This document shows, piece after piece, positions 10,945-20,576 of a DNA stretch of 64,000 bases. A model generated the notes under the pieces. The model did no database searches. It had not been told where the DNA came from and was given only the letters and a program-made list of their open reading frames with translations. Made by a program: the position numbers and the translations under genes. Positions within the stretch are counted from its first letter, which is position 1, and each line of letters begins with the position of its first letter. The stretch comes from Flammulina velutipes (Eukaryota; Basidiomycota; Agaricomycetes; Agaricales; Physalacriaceae): the NCBI GenBank assembly GCA_011800155.1, contig CM022373.1, positions 2,790,001 through 2,854,000 of the forward strand. Reading direction: 5' to 3'.

Positions 10945-12301
10945 GCGAGAAGACAACAACGTCAAGGCCCTGATAGACATGGGTAGCGTGGGATGGATAG
11001 CACAAGACGTGAATGTTATGGTCCTTCGCATATCGTAGGAAGCCAAGGGTATAGTGTGAGTTATGACCATCAACCAACAGCAGTCGTGCGTCACCATTGG
11101 CCTTGGCTACGGTCTGCCTGTCAAGGTCCTCAAGGAACTGTATCCCAAGTTCACCATTGGTCCAGCCCTTTTTCGAGTATCCGATCCTGGTTGGCTTTGT
11201 GAGTTATCATTTACTTAGAATATAGTTCCTAGTACTTACGAGCAGTCTGCAGGGTTCTGATCAGGTTGAAAGTCTGTTGTATGTCCTCTTCCTTTGAAGA
11301 TTGTGCACGGTGATGTTGACGAACCATCTGCACAGATGGTCACAATGACGGTCGTATTTTCTCGATGGGCACCTGACTGCTGGTAGACGGGGGCTTTGCG
11401 ACGGGATCCAATGACTCGTTCGCGTGTCCCAGCGTCGTCTGTGATCCCAATTTCATCCGTACCATAGATGTTGTGTGTATGGATGTTGAATTTGGTTATG
11501 ACTCGTTCCAAGAGGTCGAAGTAGTGTGCGTTGGTGTGTGGATTGACCGCGCGGCCTCGTTTCGAGTCCAGACTGCTTGCCCAAGTGGTACGGATGGTGT
11601 CAGAGTGCTTCCGGACGAAGCGCTGTGTCCATTTCTTGCCAACTCCTGTAGCTGGAAATGCGCCACCTAGCCGTACACAAAGTATTTGGTCAACATGTTC
11701 TTTGAGGCGACGATGACTGAGAGGGAAGCCCATGTTGGCACATTCAACAGTGAACATGATTACAACCTGTGACTCTGCCACGGTGAGCCAATTCTTTGTT
11801 GCACTGTTCAGATCCCGACGTGTGCGTAATCCTTGTGCATGGCGCATGACCGTGCAGTGGTTCAGTGTGATGTAGTGGCCTGTGCTAGATTTGTGTGCTT
11901 CAGTGAAGCGGCTGCAGATGGTTTTGGCTCCAACGTAGCTGAGCCCGGCTGATTTCTTCTCCATTTCAGCTTGATAGGCTTCTACAGCAAGCTGTCGTAG
12001 TGCTGCACGCTCATCGTTGATGCGTTGAGCCTTTTTCTTGTCAGATTCAGCATGCCTGACCATGACTGTAAGTCGAGAGAAATTTTAGCGCTCTCACGGA
12101 ACTCAAAACTACGTGAATCCTGTCTCCGCCATATGTTAACCTTAATTTAGCCCCTTTGCACAGAGCCATTGTACAGATTCTCACGGAAAAACTGCTCAGT
12201 TCAATGTCTGAAGCATGCGAGAGCAGTTTAGGCAGCTGTAGGGAGTATATATATTGATTATTGTAGGCATACATTTTTGAAAGACTAAGTTTTCATCATA
12301 T

Positions 12302-13039
12302 TCAAGACATTTTCATTGAATATCCTCCAAGCGAGACCAGATACAAGAGTTCCAACATTATGTACTGAAAGTTAGCAGATTGAAGTATGAATTCAAGTGC
12401 AAGATCATGTAAATCTGTGGCGTAATGGTTCAGAACGTGAGAGGGTATAACATGACTGATCCGGTATAACGGACCGGTCTTTGACTGTACTGCGAGTTCC
12501 ATTTCGTGGTGCGTGCACTCCAGCTGCTTTCGGACGGTTTCGTTGGGTAGGTCGTTTTTGTCACGGAAGACCGAATGGTTTGGGTGGAGGGATATAACAA
12601 CATGCTGGAACTGGATCACATCTGAATGATGATAACTTGACACCAATGGGAAGTATTGTAGATCTGCACCACTCAATGTGAGGTCTGAGGGAAATATGAC
12701 ATTCTTTAGGTCTAGAACATCGAGGGGGCAGCAATTATTGAGAACCTGGAGGAGGGCCAGGAATTTGACCAAGGTTCCCGGTAGTTGCAGTGAGATTTGA
12801 TCCAACCTCACGACGGTGAGTTTAATAGAGGAGCTGGGTCCACCTCCCATACAGCCATGAATATGTGTTGCATGTCTAAGAGAGTGAGATAGACTATCTC
12901 TGTGGCGTGAATTTCGATTGAAAGCTGAGTGTTTGGTCCGCGTGGATGATGTGGCACGAGTGTGACGTGTTCTAGGTAACCATGAATTCAGGATCGTTTG
13001 ATACAGGTCAAATAATGAGCGTACTGCGCGTCTGAGCAA
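12302..13039 (-). CDS. Hypothetical protein fragment (possible F-box/LRR-type relic)
   Basis: An open frame of about 245 codons on the minus strand lies between the DDE transposase and a hAT-type element. It has no ATG at its left limit; the open frame begins with TTG, so it is either an internal exon or a relic. The sequence has leucine-rich stretches such as LPGTLVKFLALLQVLNNCC and LDLKNVIF. These are vaguely like the leucine-rich repeats that follow F-boxes in many mushroom proteins, but no F-box was seen. I do not recognise the family. It could be a decayed host gene cut off by nearby insertions. The absence of stops over 740 bp is the main support. Confidence 0.3.
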   Translation of the reverse strand: MLRRAVRSLFDLYQTILNSWLPRTRHTRATSSTRTKHSAFNRNSRHRDSLSHSLRHATHIHGCMGGGPSSSIKLTVVRLDQISLQLPGTLVKFLALLQVLNNCCPLDVLDLKNVIFPSDLTLSGADLQYFPLVSSYHHSDVIQFQHVVISLHPNHSVFRDKNDLPNETVRKQLECTHHEMELAVQSKTGPLYRISHVIPSHVLNHYATDLHDLALEFILQSANFQYIMLELLYLVSLGGYSMKMS

Positions 13040-13316
13040 AGGCTATTGCTAGCCTGTCGTTGAGAGGTCTTATATTATCAAAAGACTCAGAGTTCATCCT
13101 GACGTCGTAAGTAGATAAGAGCTTAAAGATATAGTGGGGGCTTTTGTCAAGAAGTTTCCTATTGTGGTCAGCCTTTGTAGTCTTCACAAGAGAATTGGAC
13201 CCACAAGATCAAAGCTCTTATGTTACACAGCTATTGTCCTTGATTGCAGGACTTTCGGAATTGTGCCGCAGTAGATAAAGCTGCGGTATGGATGAATAAT
13301 ATTGTGGCCCCGTATC

Positions 13317-13324
13317 TTTCTTAG
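13317..13324. repeat. 8-bp target-site duplication of the 602-bp hAT element
   Basis: TTTCTTAG precedes the element and is repeated exactly at 13927-13934 right after it. Confidence 0.92.
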
Positions 13325-13926
13325 TAGGGTTTAAAGGTTAAGTCTCTTAACTGGTCATTTTAGAGCGACTTAACCTGACCTGACTGGCAACATTAACCGG
13401 ACCCTGAGTGACTGGTCACTGTGAATGACTGGTTAAGGTTAATGGTTAAAGCATTTGGAGAAATTCAACGTGACTGCTAATGACTGGTCTTAACTGGTTA
13501 TAACCAATACCCTTGATACTCTCAATATATAAAGAGAAAAAGAGCTATAATACAAAGGTTTCTTACATATATGGTATATATATGATTGACAAAGTCCAAT
13601 GCACTACTATTATAAAGAGAAAAACCAGAAAATATAGACCTGAATATGAAAAAGATAAATCAATACATCCATTAACCTTGATTTACCTCTAGATTATAGG
13701 ATTGATAGCAAATTAACCAGTCATAACCTGTTAATGACTGATTATAACTGCATTGAGTTTTAACTGGTTATAGTCAGTTATAACTGAGTCTCAAGTGACT
13801 GGTTACACATATTGACTGGTCACGGTTAATGGTTAATCAACTTTCATGATATTGAATGACTGGTTAAGGTCAGGTTAATCCAAAAAGTGGGTCATTAACC
13901 TGACTTAACCTGACCTTTAAACCCTA
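13325..13926. mobile_element. Non-autonomous hAT-type element (602 bp), 'TTAACC/TGACTGGTTA' family, copy 1
   Basis: The ends are TAGGGTTTAAAGGT and the inverse ACCTTTAAACCCTA, flanked by the perfect 8-bp duplication TTTCTTAG. The outer 200 bp on each side are crowded with short words related to TTAACCTGACC, GACTGGTTA and AACTGGTTATAACC. The core is A+T-rich and has no tRNA-like box. A second copy of the same length (602 bp) is at 25446-26047 in the other orientation. No coding capacity is present. The identical lengths and intact duplications argue for fairly recent movement by an unseen hAT transposase. Confidence 0.92.
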
Positions 13927-13951
13927 TTTCTTAGAATCTCTGAATATGTGT

Positions 13952-14130
13952 CCAGAGCTTAGGGAACAGCCCGGGTGAACCCGTCGGTGTCAGACCCCGA
14001 CCCAATACCCAACCCACCAAACACCCAACCCAGATCTACGGGTACAGGTTTAGCGCGGGTGTGGCACAACCCGCGGGTATCTATCCTGTGGGTTGACCCA
14101 TACCCATAGATATATACAGATATAAGTTAA
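13952..14130. mobile_element. Truncated end of a 'CCCGCGGG' family hAT-like element
   Basis: The stretch begins TAGGGAACAGCCCGGGTG and runs through ACCCGACCC/GGGTACGGG-type words ending near ACCCGCGGGTATC. It aligns in order with the left end of the complete element at 14397. No matching right end or target duplication was found, so it is a broken copy. The right limit is approximate. Confidence 0.55.
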
Positions 14131-14388
14131 CCCAAATTGTAAGCCTGGTCCCCCAGTTTACTACATACACACACTTTCCCACACTGCCACCAAACTATTA
14201 TTTACGATCAATTCCCCTTCGTCGCTCTTTATTCTGTATTGCACGCAACGAAGGTACATAACCTATCTCTCTCTTGTATTACTAGCTGACTCTGTATTGT
14301 ACACAATGAAGATTCTTTTGTCCTGTCTGTCTTGCCCGTTTAGTGTTGGTTGTCATTTACTCGACACCCTTCTACTTTCTTTTTGACA
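14131..14388. other. Non-coding, pyrimidine-rich spacer between hAT-like copies
   Basis: No gene or repeat was recognised. It is rich in CTCTTTATTCTGTATTG-like sequence and contains two similar short segments (around 14222 and 14291) ending in GAAGGTACA and GAAGATTC, suggesting a small internal duplication. Confidence 0.35.
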
Positions 14389-14396
14389 CCAACAAC

Positions 14397-15354
14397 TAGT
14401 GAATAGCCCGGGTGGAACCGCGGGTGTCTGACCCCGACCTGTTACCCGACCCGCTAAAAACCCGACCCATATCCATGGGTATGGGTTTGGTCCGGGTGTG
14501 GCGCAACCCGCGGGTTTACCCACACCCGCGTGGCATATTCTGCTAAACTGTGCACAGGGATTGAACCACTAGTGTCTAACGTCTGACATAACAGACAGGT
14601 GTTCATAACCACTGATCCATGTGTCTTTGATTGGTCTTCCCAATAGGGGACCTTGGTCCTGGACAATGCTGCAATCTGTCCATCTTGGTGCGTTAATTTG
14701 CGTATCCTATTGCTAAAGCACTCTAATTTAGGAGATTCTAGCAGTACAAAGGCAGAAAATGGCGACCCAAATGCTATGAAGCACTCAAAGGTATGACTTT
14801 TTGATTTTCCAACACTGATTTCTTTGTACAGGTTGTCTATCGTGCTCGTAGCACTCCAACCTTTATACCATCCCAAATCCCTCATTTAGGCCGTTCAGCA
14901 GCGCGCTTGATCGTCGAAATTGGCAAGGATTTGATTGTGCTACGGTCAAAACAATTTTCAGCATTGTTTCATTCATATCTCTGGAACGGTTGAGCCAAAA
15001 CCTATTGACCTATACATGTACGGAATCACCTCAATCGCCCGCACGGAACGAGCCCCCAAACGTTAAAATCCGAACGACGTAGCTCGAGATACAAGCTATT
15101 CCTTTCATTCCTTTCACCTTCTTCCTCTCCAATCTCTTTATTCTGCATTTGTTATCATCTATATACATTATAATGACTTACATAGACTGTATAAAGTTCA
15201 TTCGAACCCTCCAAGGTGCCACAGATTTGTTAGGCAGCGGGTGTCTTCAAACCCGCGGGTTGGGTACCGGGTCTGGGACCGGACCCGTGACCTGACCCAA
15301 ACCCGGACCCGCACCTCACGGGTACGGGTTACCCGGGACCCGTGCAGGTCACTA
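14397..15354. mobile_element. Non-autonomous hAT-like element (958 bp), 'ACCCGCGGGT' family
   Basis: The left end reads TAGTGAATAGCCCGGGTG. The right end, read inverted, is TAGTGACCTGCACGGGTCCC. Flanking 8-mers are CCAACAAC (14389-14396) and TCAACAAC (15355-15362), a target duplication with one mismatch. Both ends are made of GGGTACGGGTT/ACCCGCGGG/GACCCGACCC words. The interior is ordinary sequence, including a tRNA-like stretch on the minus strand and a longer stop-poor region near 14454-14885 that looks like read-through of the end repeats. It contains no transposase. The mismatch in the duplication suggests it is older than the 602-bp elements. Confidence 0.7.
14550..14625 (-). other. tRNA-like core (A-box and B-box look-alikes) in the hAT-like element
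   Basis: On the minus strand, ATCAGTGGTTATGAAC (14616-14601) resembles an A-box and GGTTCAATCCC (14567-14557) is a near-consensus B-box. Order and spacing fit a tRNA-derived sequence. Like the copy at 10617 it lies in the middle of a hAT-type element, although the two elements have unrelated end repeats. Confidence 0.55.
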
Positions 15355-15568
15355 TCAACAACCTTCGTACCGGCAGCCATCATACTGGGATCACCCACTA
15401 CGGAACGGTTCCAGCTGGATACTAGTCACCACGTCCTACACGTAGACAACTGTCAACATCAACCCCACTGGTCACCCATGCCCACCACTGCCATTACCGT
15501 TCCCCATCACCTGCTGTTTCCACTGATTCAGACCTCTCGTTGCTGCCACTGTCCCCCACCACTGATAC

Positions 15569-15605
15569 TATAGATCTCTTAACAAGTCTGAGTTCATTGT
15601 GATTG
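15569..15605. repeat. Relic of a Gypsy-2-type LTR end
   Basis: TATAGATCTCTTAAC followed by AGTCTGAGTTC matches the terminal part of the Gypsy-2 LTRs (33109 and 43686) over about 36 bp with two differences, then diverges. It independently supports the LTR boundary at TATAG. Confidence 0.6.
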
Positions 15606-15737
15606 TCACGAATCACCTCTATTTTGCTCCCTCCACCTCGATCCCCGACCTCACCGAGGGTACGCCACACTCTTCCCTTTTCACATGTCAGACGCTCCGG
15701 ACCGGGTCAGCACTGCCTTAGTCTAGGCATGGCCCGT

Positions 15738-17709
15738 TGATACACCTTGTAATATTTGGATGGGCAAAGACCCTATATTTTGCGATTTGGTACAAGGCCA
15801 ACAGGGCAGAATGGACATAGGAAGAAGGCATTATGGACGGAATATACCACTTCACACCAGGCTAGCAGTACGGAGAAGGTCCTTGTTACTGGGACTCATC
15901 CTTGGAACCTTAAAGTCGTGCACTGGTTCGGCCAGGCAATCGACCCCGCTCTTGAAGCGGGAGGAACCTAAAACTACAATACAAGTAACTCGACTTAGGC
16001 CGATCAATAAAACCAGTACTCAGTCTTGCACCCGCCATCGTGTCGGGTACTTAGAAATAAGGATCCCGCTCTTCCAAGTACAATTCACGAACCACCCGCC
16101 ACACTTGTACGGACTTAGCTATCAAAACGCAGAGGACAGAGATCGACCATCGAATCCATCAAAGGCATGTTGCGTCATGAGTCATGATCTCAGGGGAAGT
16201 AAACCTTATTCCTGAGCCACGCTCTGACTCCCTGGATCTCATCAATATAATCCAGATCGGGCAGATCTCCCAGATCGAGCACAGAAACCCAAGTCCCTCT
16301 GTTGGATAGCATTCGGGCTCTGCATAAGAAGCACCAGAAGCACTGTAGGACCCACCTAGGAGTTGAGCCGCCAACACGACGGGCCCGATTCCTAGGCGGG
16401 GCATTATTGGAAATAAGGCCTCTCTATCGAGCGAGGAAAAACACAAGGCAACAGGGACCATGCGGGTGCTAATTGAAGGCCCGCGCGGATCGCCTAAGAA
16501 TGGAGAAGATACACATGGAACCAGCATGCCAGCTGACCTTGGATCACTCAGGAGCTGTGTACCCGCGCGGTACGCCACTCCTCATTGGGTGCATCCAGGA
16601 CAAATACCTGGCTAAGAATGATGAAGGCCATATGGCCCAGGGCACCATGAGGTTCACGGGGCCCGCCAACGTGGCGGTCGCTCCTGTGGCGGGTAAAATA
16701 CAGTAAACCAGCTTTAGTCACGCTGATACGCCTTGTAATATTTGGATGGGCAAAGACCCTATATTTTGCGATTTGGTACAAGGCAAACAAGGCAGAATGG
16801 ACATAGGAAGAAGGCATTATGGACGGAATATACCACTCCACACCAGGCTAGCAGTACGGAGAAGGTCCTTGTTACTGGGACTCATCCTTGGAACCTTAAA
16901 GTCGTGCACTGGTTCAGCCAGGCAATCGACCCCGCTCTCGAAGCGGGAGGAACCTAAAACTACAATACAAGTAACTCGACTTAGATCGATCAATAAAACC
17001 AGTACTCAGTCTTGCACCCGCCATCGTGTCGGGTACTTAGAAATAAGGATCCCACTCTTCCAAGGACAGTTCACGAACCACCCGCCACACTTGGACGGAC
17101 TTAGCTATCAAAACGTAGAGGACGGAGATCGACCATCGAATCCATCAAAGGCATGTTGCGTCATGAGTCATGATCTCAGGGGAAGTAAACCTTATTCCTG
17201 AGCCACGCTCTGACTCCCTGGATCTCATCAATATAATCCAGATCGGGCAGATCTCCCAGATCGAGCATAGAAACCCAAGTCCCTCTGTTGGATAGCATTC
17301 AGGCTCTGCATAGGAAGCGCCAAAGGCATTGTAGGACCCACCTAGGAGTTGAGCCGCCACCACGACGGGCCCGATTCCTAGGCGGGGCATTATTGGAAAT
17401 AAGGCCTCTCTATCGAGAGAGGAAAAACACAAGGCAACAGGGACCATGCGGGTGCTAATTGAAGGCCCGCGCGGATCGCCTAAGAATGGAGAAGATACAC
17501 ATGGAACCAGCATGCCAGCTGACCTTGGATCACTCAGGAGCTGTGTACCCGCGCGGTACGCCACTCCTCATTGGGTGCATCCAGGACAAATACCTGGCTA
17601 AGAATGATGAAGGCCATATGGCCCAGGGCACAACGAGGTCCACGGGGCCCGCCAACGTGGCGGTCGCTCCTGTGGCGGGTAAAATACAGTAAACCAGCTT
17701 TAGTCACGC
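15738..17709. repeat. Tandem duplication of a 986-bp unit
   Basis: The unit 15738-16723 is repeated at 16724-17709, nearly identical and exactly 986 bp apart. Each copy begins TGATAC-CCTTGTAATATTTGG and ends CTTTAGTCACGCT. Inside are several short palindromes of the CCCGCT...AGCGGG kind. Minus-strand frames of 139 codons (16159-16578 and 17145-17564) survive in both copies but resemble nothing known. The pair lies upstream of the Gypsy-1 primer-binding site, so it is probably a duplicated part of the 5' LTR or leader. Confidence 0.8.
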
Positions 17710-18425
17710 TCTTTAGAAATACCTATATAATACGCTCATTAGCATACCGTAAATTAGCTTAGACCCCCAGTAGACGCAGCCCACAAAGCAGTATTTACCG
17801 TCGGTTAGCTCGATAGGATTGAATAGAAGTTCTGTCACATAGGTGACTTTGAATCTGAAAGCAAAAGGAACTTAGAGCCATTGGAGCTACTTTGAGTAAT
17901 TGAAGTTTAGCCATTGCCTGTGCCATCGACGTTCCCGGCGCTGTCTCAGAACAGTCATCTAACCACTTGAAAGAATCTGATTGGAAAACCCAGTCCCCGT
18001 TGAGTGTGGTTTAGACTACAGCTAAGCTATCGTTTTGAGCCGCGGACAGAGTCCGTTGAGTCTTAGAGCATTAGATAGATACCAGGGTATCTGGACGCAG
18101 ACCTCTTAGCGTGGTTGAAGATTGACGGACCGGTTGGAGCTTTATTAAGTCTGCCTCACGCATCCCAATCGGCCTGTGACTCTTGTTGGCCTCTAGTTTT
18201 CAACTAAAGATCAGATCTCTGTTACCCCTCGAACTTGTTATACATTTTGAACCGTTGCAATCGAACCCCCATACCTTCCCAAAACCCCAAAGACCAGTTC
18301 ATCGAACTCTAAACAATTAAAAAGCAGACCCGCTATCGAAGCGGACTTGCATTTCCACGCCTACTTGTTAGTGTGTGTGTGTGTGTGTGATTTGGTGGTG
18401 TTCTTTTGCACTGCTCATCATATTT
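17710..18425. other. Gypsy-1 5' LTR 3' part / leader
   Basis: Non-coding stretch between the tandem duplication and the primer-binding site. It contains one clear palindrome (18329-18344) and a GT microsatellite of about nine units at 18371-18389. It probably contains the R-U5 part of the LTR, but the boundary cannot be set without a second LTR. Confidence 0.45.
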
Positions 18426-18444
18426 TGGAGCCCACCACGAGGGG
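18426..18444 (+). promoter_or_regulatory. Gypsy-1 primer-binding site
   Basis: TGGAGCCCACCACGAGGGG lies at the start of the internal region. The same sequence with one change (ACCGCGAGG) follows the 5' LTR of Gypsy-2, which confirms its role. The priming tRNA would end in GGGCT-CCA, so its discriminator base would be U, as in tRNA-Cys. Confidence 0.7.
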
Positions 18445-18963
18445 TGATAAATTTGACTTAGTCGATTCTTCGTAAAACAAGAGTTAACAAGTTATTTCTA
18501 CACCCAATCCAAAATAGCCCCAAAAGCCAAGCCAACCGCTAAGTTGTCGGAAGCGCCAACTAGTCAAAGCTCAGCTTTAGAACAACAAAACAACCGTAGA
18601 GCGAACTTGGGTGAAAACTCAGGTGCTCCAGTTGCAAGGAATCTACGCGAAAATCGTCCTAAACCAGGCGATCTCTTCAACGGATATCCAGACGAGCGCA
18701 GACCGCGTCCGCCAAACAAAAAGCCTAAAAAGCTACCACCCGACACAGTGTCGGAGCCAGCCTATCCCCCCGGATTTATATTATCCACAATCCCGCTTTC
18801 GAGTCGTCTTCCAAGACTTATACCAAGTCCAATACCCCGAAGACCTCACACCCCTTCACCAAACGAACTTAGTCCGTTTGTAGAACGATTTGATCTCGAT
18901 CAAGTCAACCCGCTATTTGAGAAATTTAGACAAGCTGTACCTTTAGGACAACCTCTATTCCCA

Positions 18964-20385
18964 ATGACAGATCAGGAAAACAACAACGCAGGAGGGAACG
19001 CGGGTCAAGCTGCTGGTCAGCCAAACCTAGCTCCCGTTAACAATTTCGTGAACCAACTTAGTGCGCAAACACAAGCGGAAATTGCGGGCAAGAAACTACC
19101 GGCGCCTGGAAGTAAAGATGCCCCCCGCTTCAGAGACGGGGGAATCAGAGAATACTTCATGGGACTGGAATGGATCTACTCAGTGAACCGCGTAACCAAC
19201 CCTCAAGTTCAGATCGAAATTGCAGGAGTCTATGTAGACTATGACATACGGAGACAGTGGGTCGCCCTACCCGAATACTCGGCGGGTGACTGGTTAGCAT
19301 ACAAAAAGGCCATCCTTAAGCTATACAATAAGGGTGAGCAAGATCAAGAATATACCATGCGAGAGGTCGAAGAACTTTTGACGCACTATAAGGCGCGTCC
19401 CATAGGCTCAAAGGATAGAATGATGGAGTTCCGCCGAGAAGTCGTGCACAAACTTCAATATCTAATCGATATTGGAGATGTCACTCAGAAATCGGTACTC
19501 GATCTAGTCCAGCAGTGCTTTGTGGGACCCGCTTGGGCGGCGATCTACAATGATTTACGGGCAATCCCTGTCCCTCCAAATAGACCGCTGGGACAGCGGT
19601 GGACTCTAGGCGAAGTCATTAAAGTCGCAGAAAAGTACTTAGAGGAAATAGAAACGTTCGGTGGTGCCCCAATGAGAACGGGGAACACGTACGAACGGGA
19701 ACTCATTTCCCCGTCAACAACGCGGGTCAAGATCGAAGATATGCATGACCAAGTTGCCAGCATCAACTCGTTGGCAGATACACTCAAGGCCATCGAGAAG
19801 GCTCGACAGGACGAGATGAGAGAGTTAGAGAAAGTCCGACAGGAAGAAACCCGCAGGTTAATGGCTATGATGGATAGGATGGGAACTCGACAAATACAAA
19901 TGCAGAGTTACCCTACTGAACATATGGGGAACTATGTACAACAAAACACGTCGTACCAAGCCCCCAGACCTCCAATACAGCCTATGCCAAAAGGACTACT
20001 TCCTGTCCCGGCGAACTTTAACCCGTCACGTGCCCGCTCCCTTAGCGGAAAATGTTATTTCTGCGACGAACATGGACACTTTCTCACGGAATGCCCTGAG
20101 AAGAACAAGTTCGAGAAAGAAGGCTGGATATATAAACCAGGGAACTCCAATTGGTACTTCACGGCCGATGGAATTTCGCTAAGCAAGCGCAAAGATGGCA
20201 TGTCTCCAATGGAACAAGTACTTAAGTACATTAGAGAACATGGTCCCAATCCACCCGCTAGCGCACAAAACTACGAAGGGCTATTTCAGGAAGACTTCTT
20301 TCCTCCGACTGAACAGATAGATCGGACGGTTTTCCTTCAACAGCAGATGATCGACCCCGCCTACTTGCAGGAGGGTTTCGATTAG
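18964..20385 (+). CDS. gag: Gypsy-1 Gag
   Basis: The first in-frame ATG is at 18964 (MTDQENNNAGG), giving 473 residues. The frame is open without any ATG from 18457, so a non-AUG extension of up to 169 residues is possible. The protein has a retrotransposon-Gag core (REYFMGLEWIYSV ... WLAYKKAILKLY), a charged coiled-coil stretch around ARQDEMRELEKVRQEETRRL, and one CCHC knuckle, CYFCDEHGHFLTEC, near the C-terminus. Gag builds the virus-like particle, and the knuckle binds element RNA. A conserved aromatic segment (GNSNWYFTADG) follows the knuckle. No stop interrupts it. The end overlaps no other frame; about 190 bp separate it from the clear protease frame. Confidence 0.8.
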   Translation: MTDQENNNAGGNAGQAAGQPNLAPVNNFVNQLSAQTQAEIAGKKLPAPGSKDAPRFRDGGIREYFMGLEWIYSVNRVTNPQVQIEIAGVYVDYDIRRQWVALPEYSAGDWLAYKKAILKLYNKGEQDQEYTMREVEELLTHYKARPIGSKDRMMEFRREVVHKLQYLIDIGDVTQKSVLDLVQQCFVGPAWAAIYNDLRAIPVPPNRPLGQRWTLGEVIKVAEKYLEEIETFGGAPMRTGNTYERELISPSTTRVKIEDMHDQVASINSLADTLKAIEKARQDEMRELEKVRQEETRRLMAMMDRMGTRQIQMQSYPTEHMGNYVQQNTSYQAPRPPIQPMPKGLLPVPANFNPSRARSLSGKCYFCDEHGHFLTECPEKNKFEKEGWIYKPGNSNWYFTADGISLSKRKDGMSPMEQVLKYIREHGPNPPASAQNYEGLFQEDFFPPTEQIDRTVFLQQQMIDPAYLQEGFD

Positions 20386-20576
20386 GCTCGAGGACGGACG
20401 GGGGTTCCTCTGAGTTACTACTTAAGAGAACTGCCCCTCCTGAGAGCCAGAATACTATTCGTAGTACTCGAAGCCATACTGCTAAGGAAAGAGAACCAGT
20501 TATACCCAATATACCCAATATACCCAAAGAAAACCCGATAAAGCCCGGCCCCACGAAGGGACTTAGAGTAGAAGTA

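Larger units (their letters stand above)
8940..12063 (-). pseudogene. CENP-B/DDE_1-type transposase, interrupted
   Basis: Coding pieces on the minus strand: 12063-11240, an intron, 11186-10945, then an inserted element, and 10219-8940. Leaving out the insertion and one copy of its 8-bp target duplication gives 2,346 nt (782 codons) in one frame. The N-terminal part has a helix-turn-helix region (AGLSYVGAKTICSRF). The DDE_1 catalytic landmarks follow: IYGTDEIG, LLVDGHNSHYT with CYPSHATHV, and GLDVVVF, followed after the break by SPLKKCFREEKDEHRRE. An in-frame TAA at 9458-9456 cuts off the last 170 codons, a Lys/Glu-rich coiled tail. These elements move by cut-and-paste. This copy cannot make a full transposase because of the insertion, and probably the stop. 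I could not find its own terminal repeats. Confidence 0.85.

Noticed and set aside
16159..17564. 139-codon minus-strand frames in both 986-bp copies as a conserved gene
   Set aside because: Conservation is explained by the recent duplication. No recognisable domain, and the region is LTR/leader.
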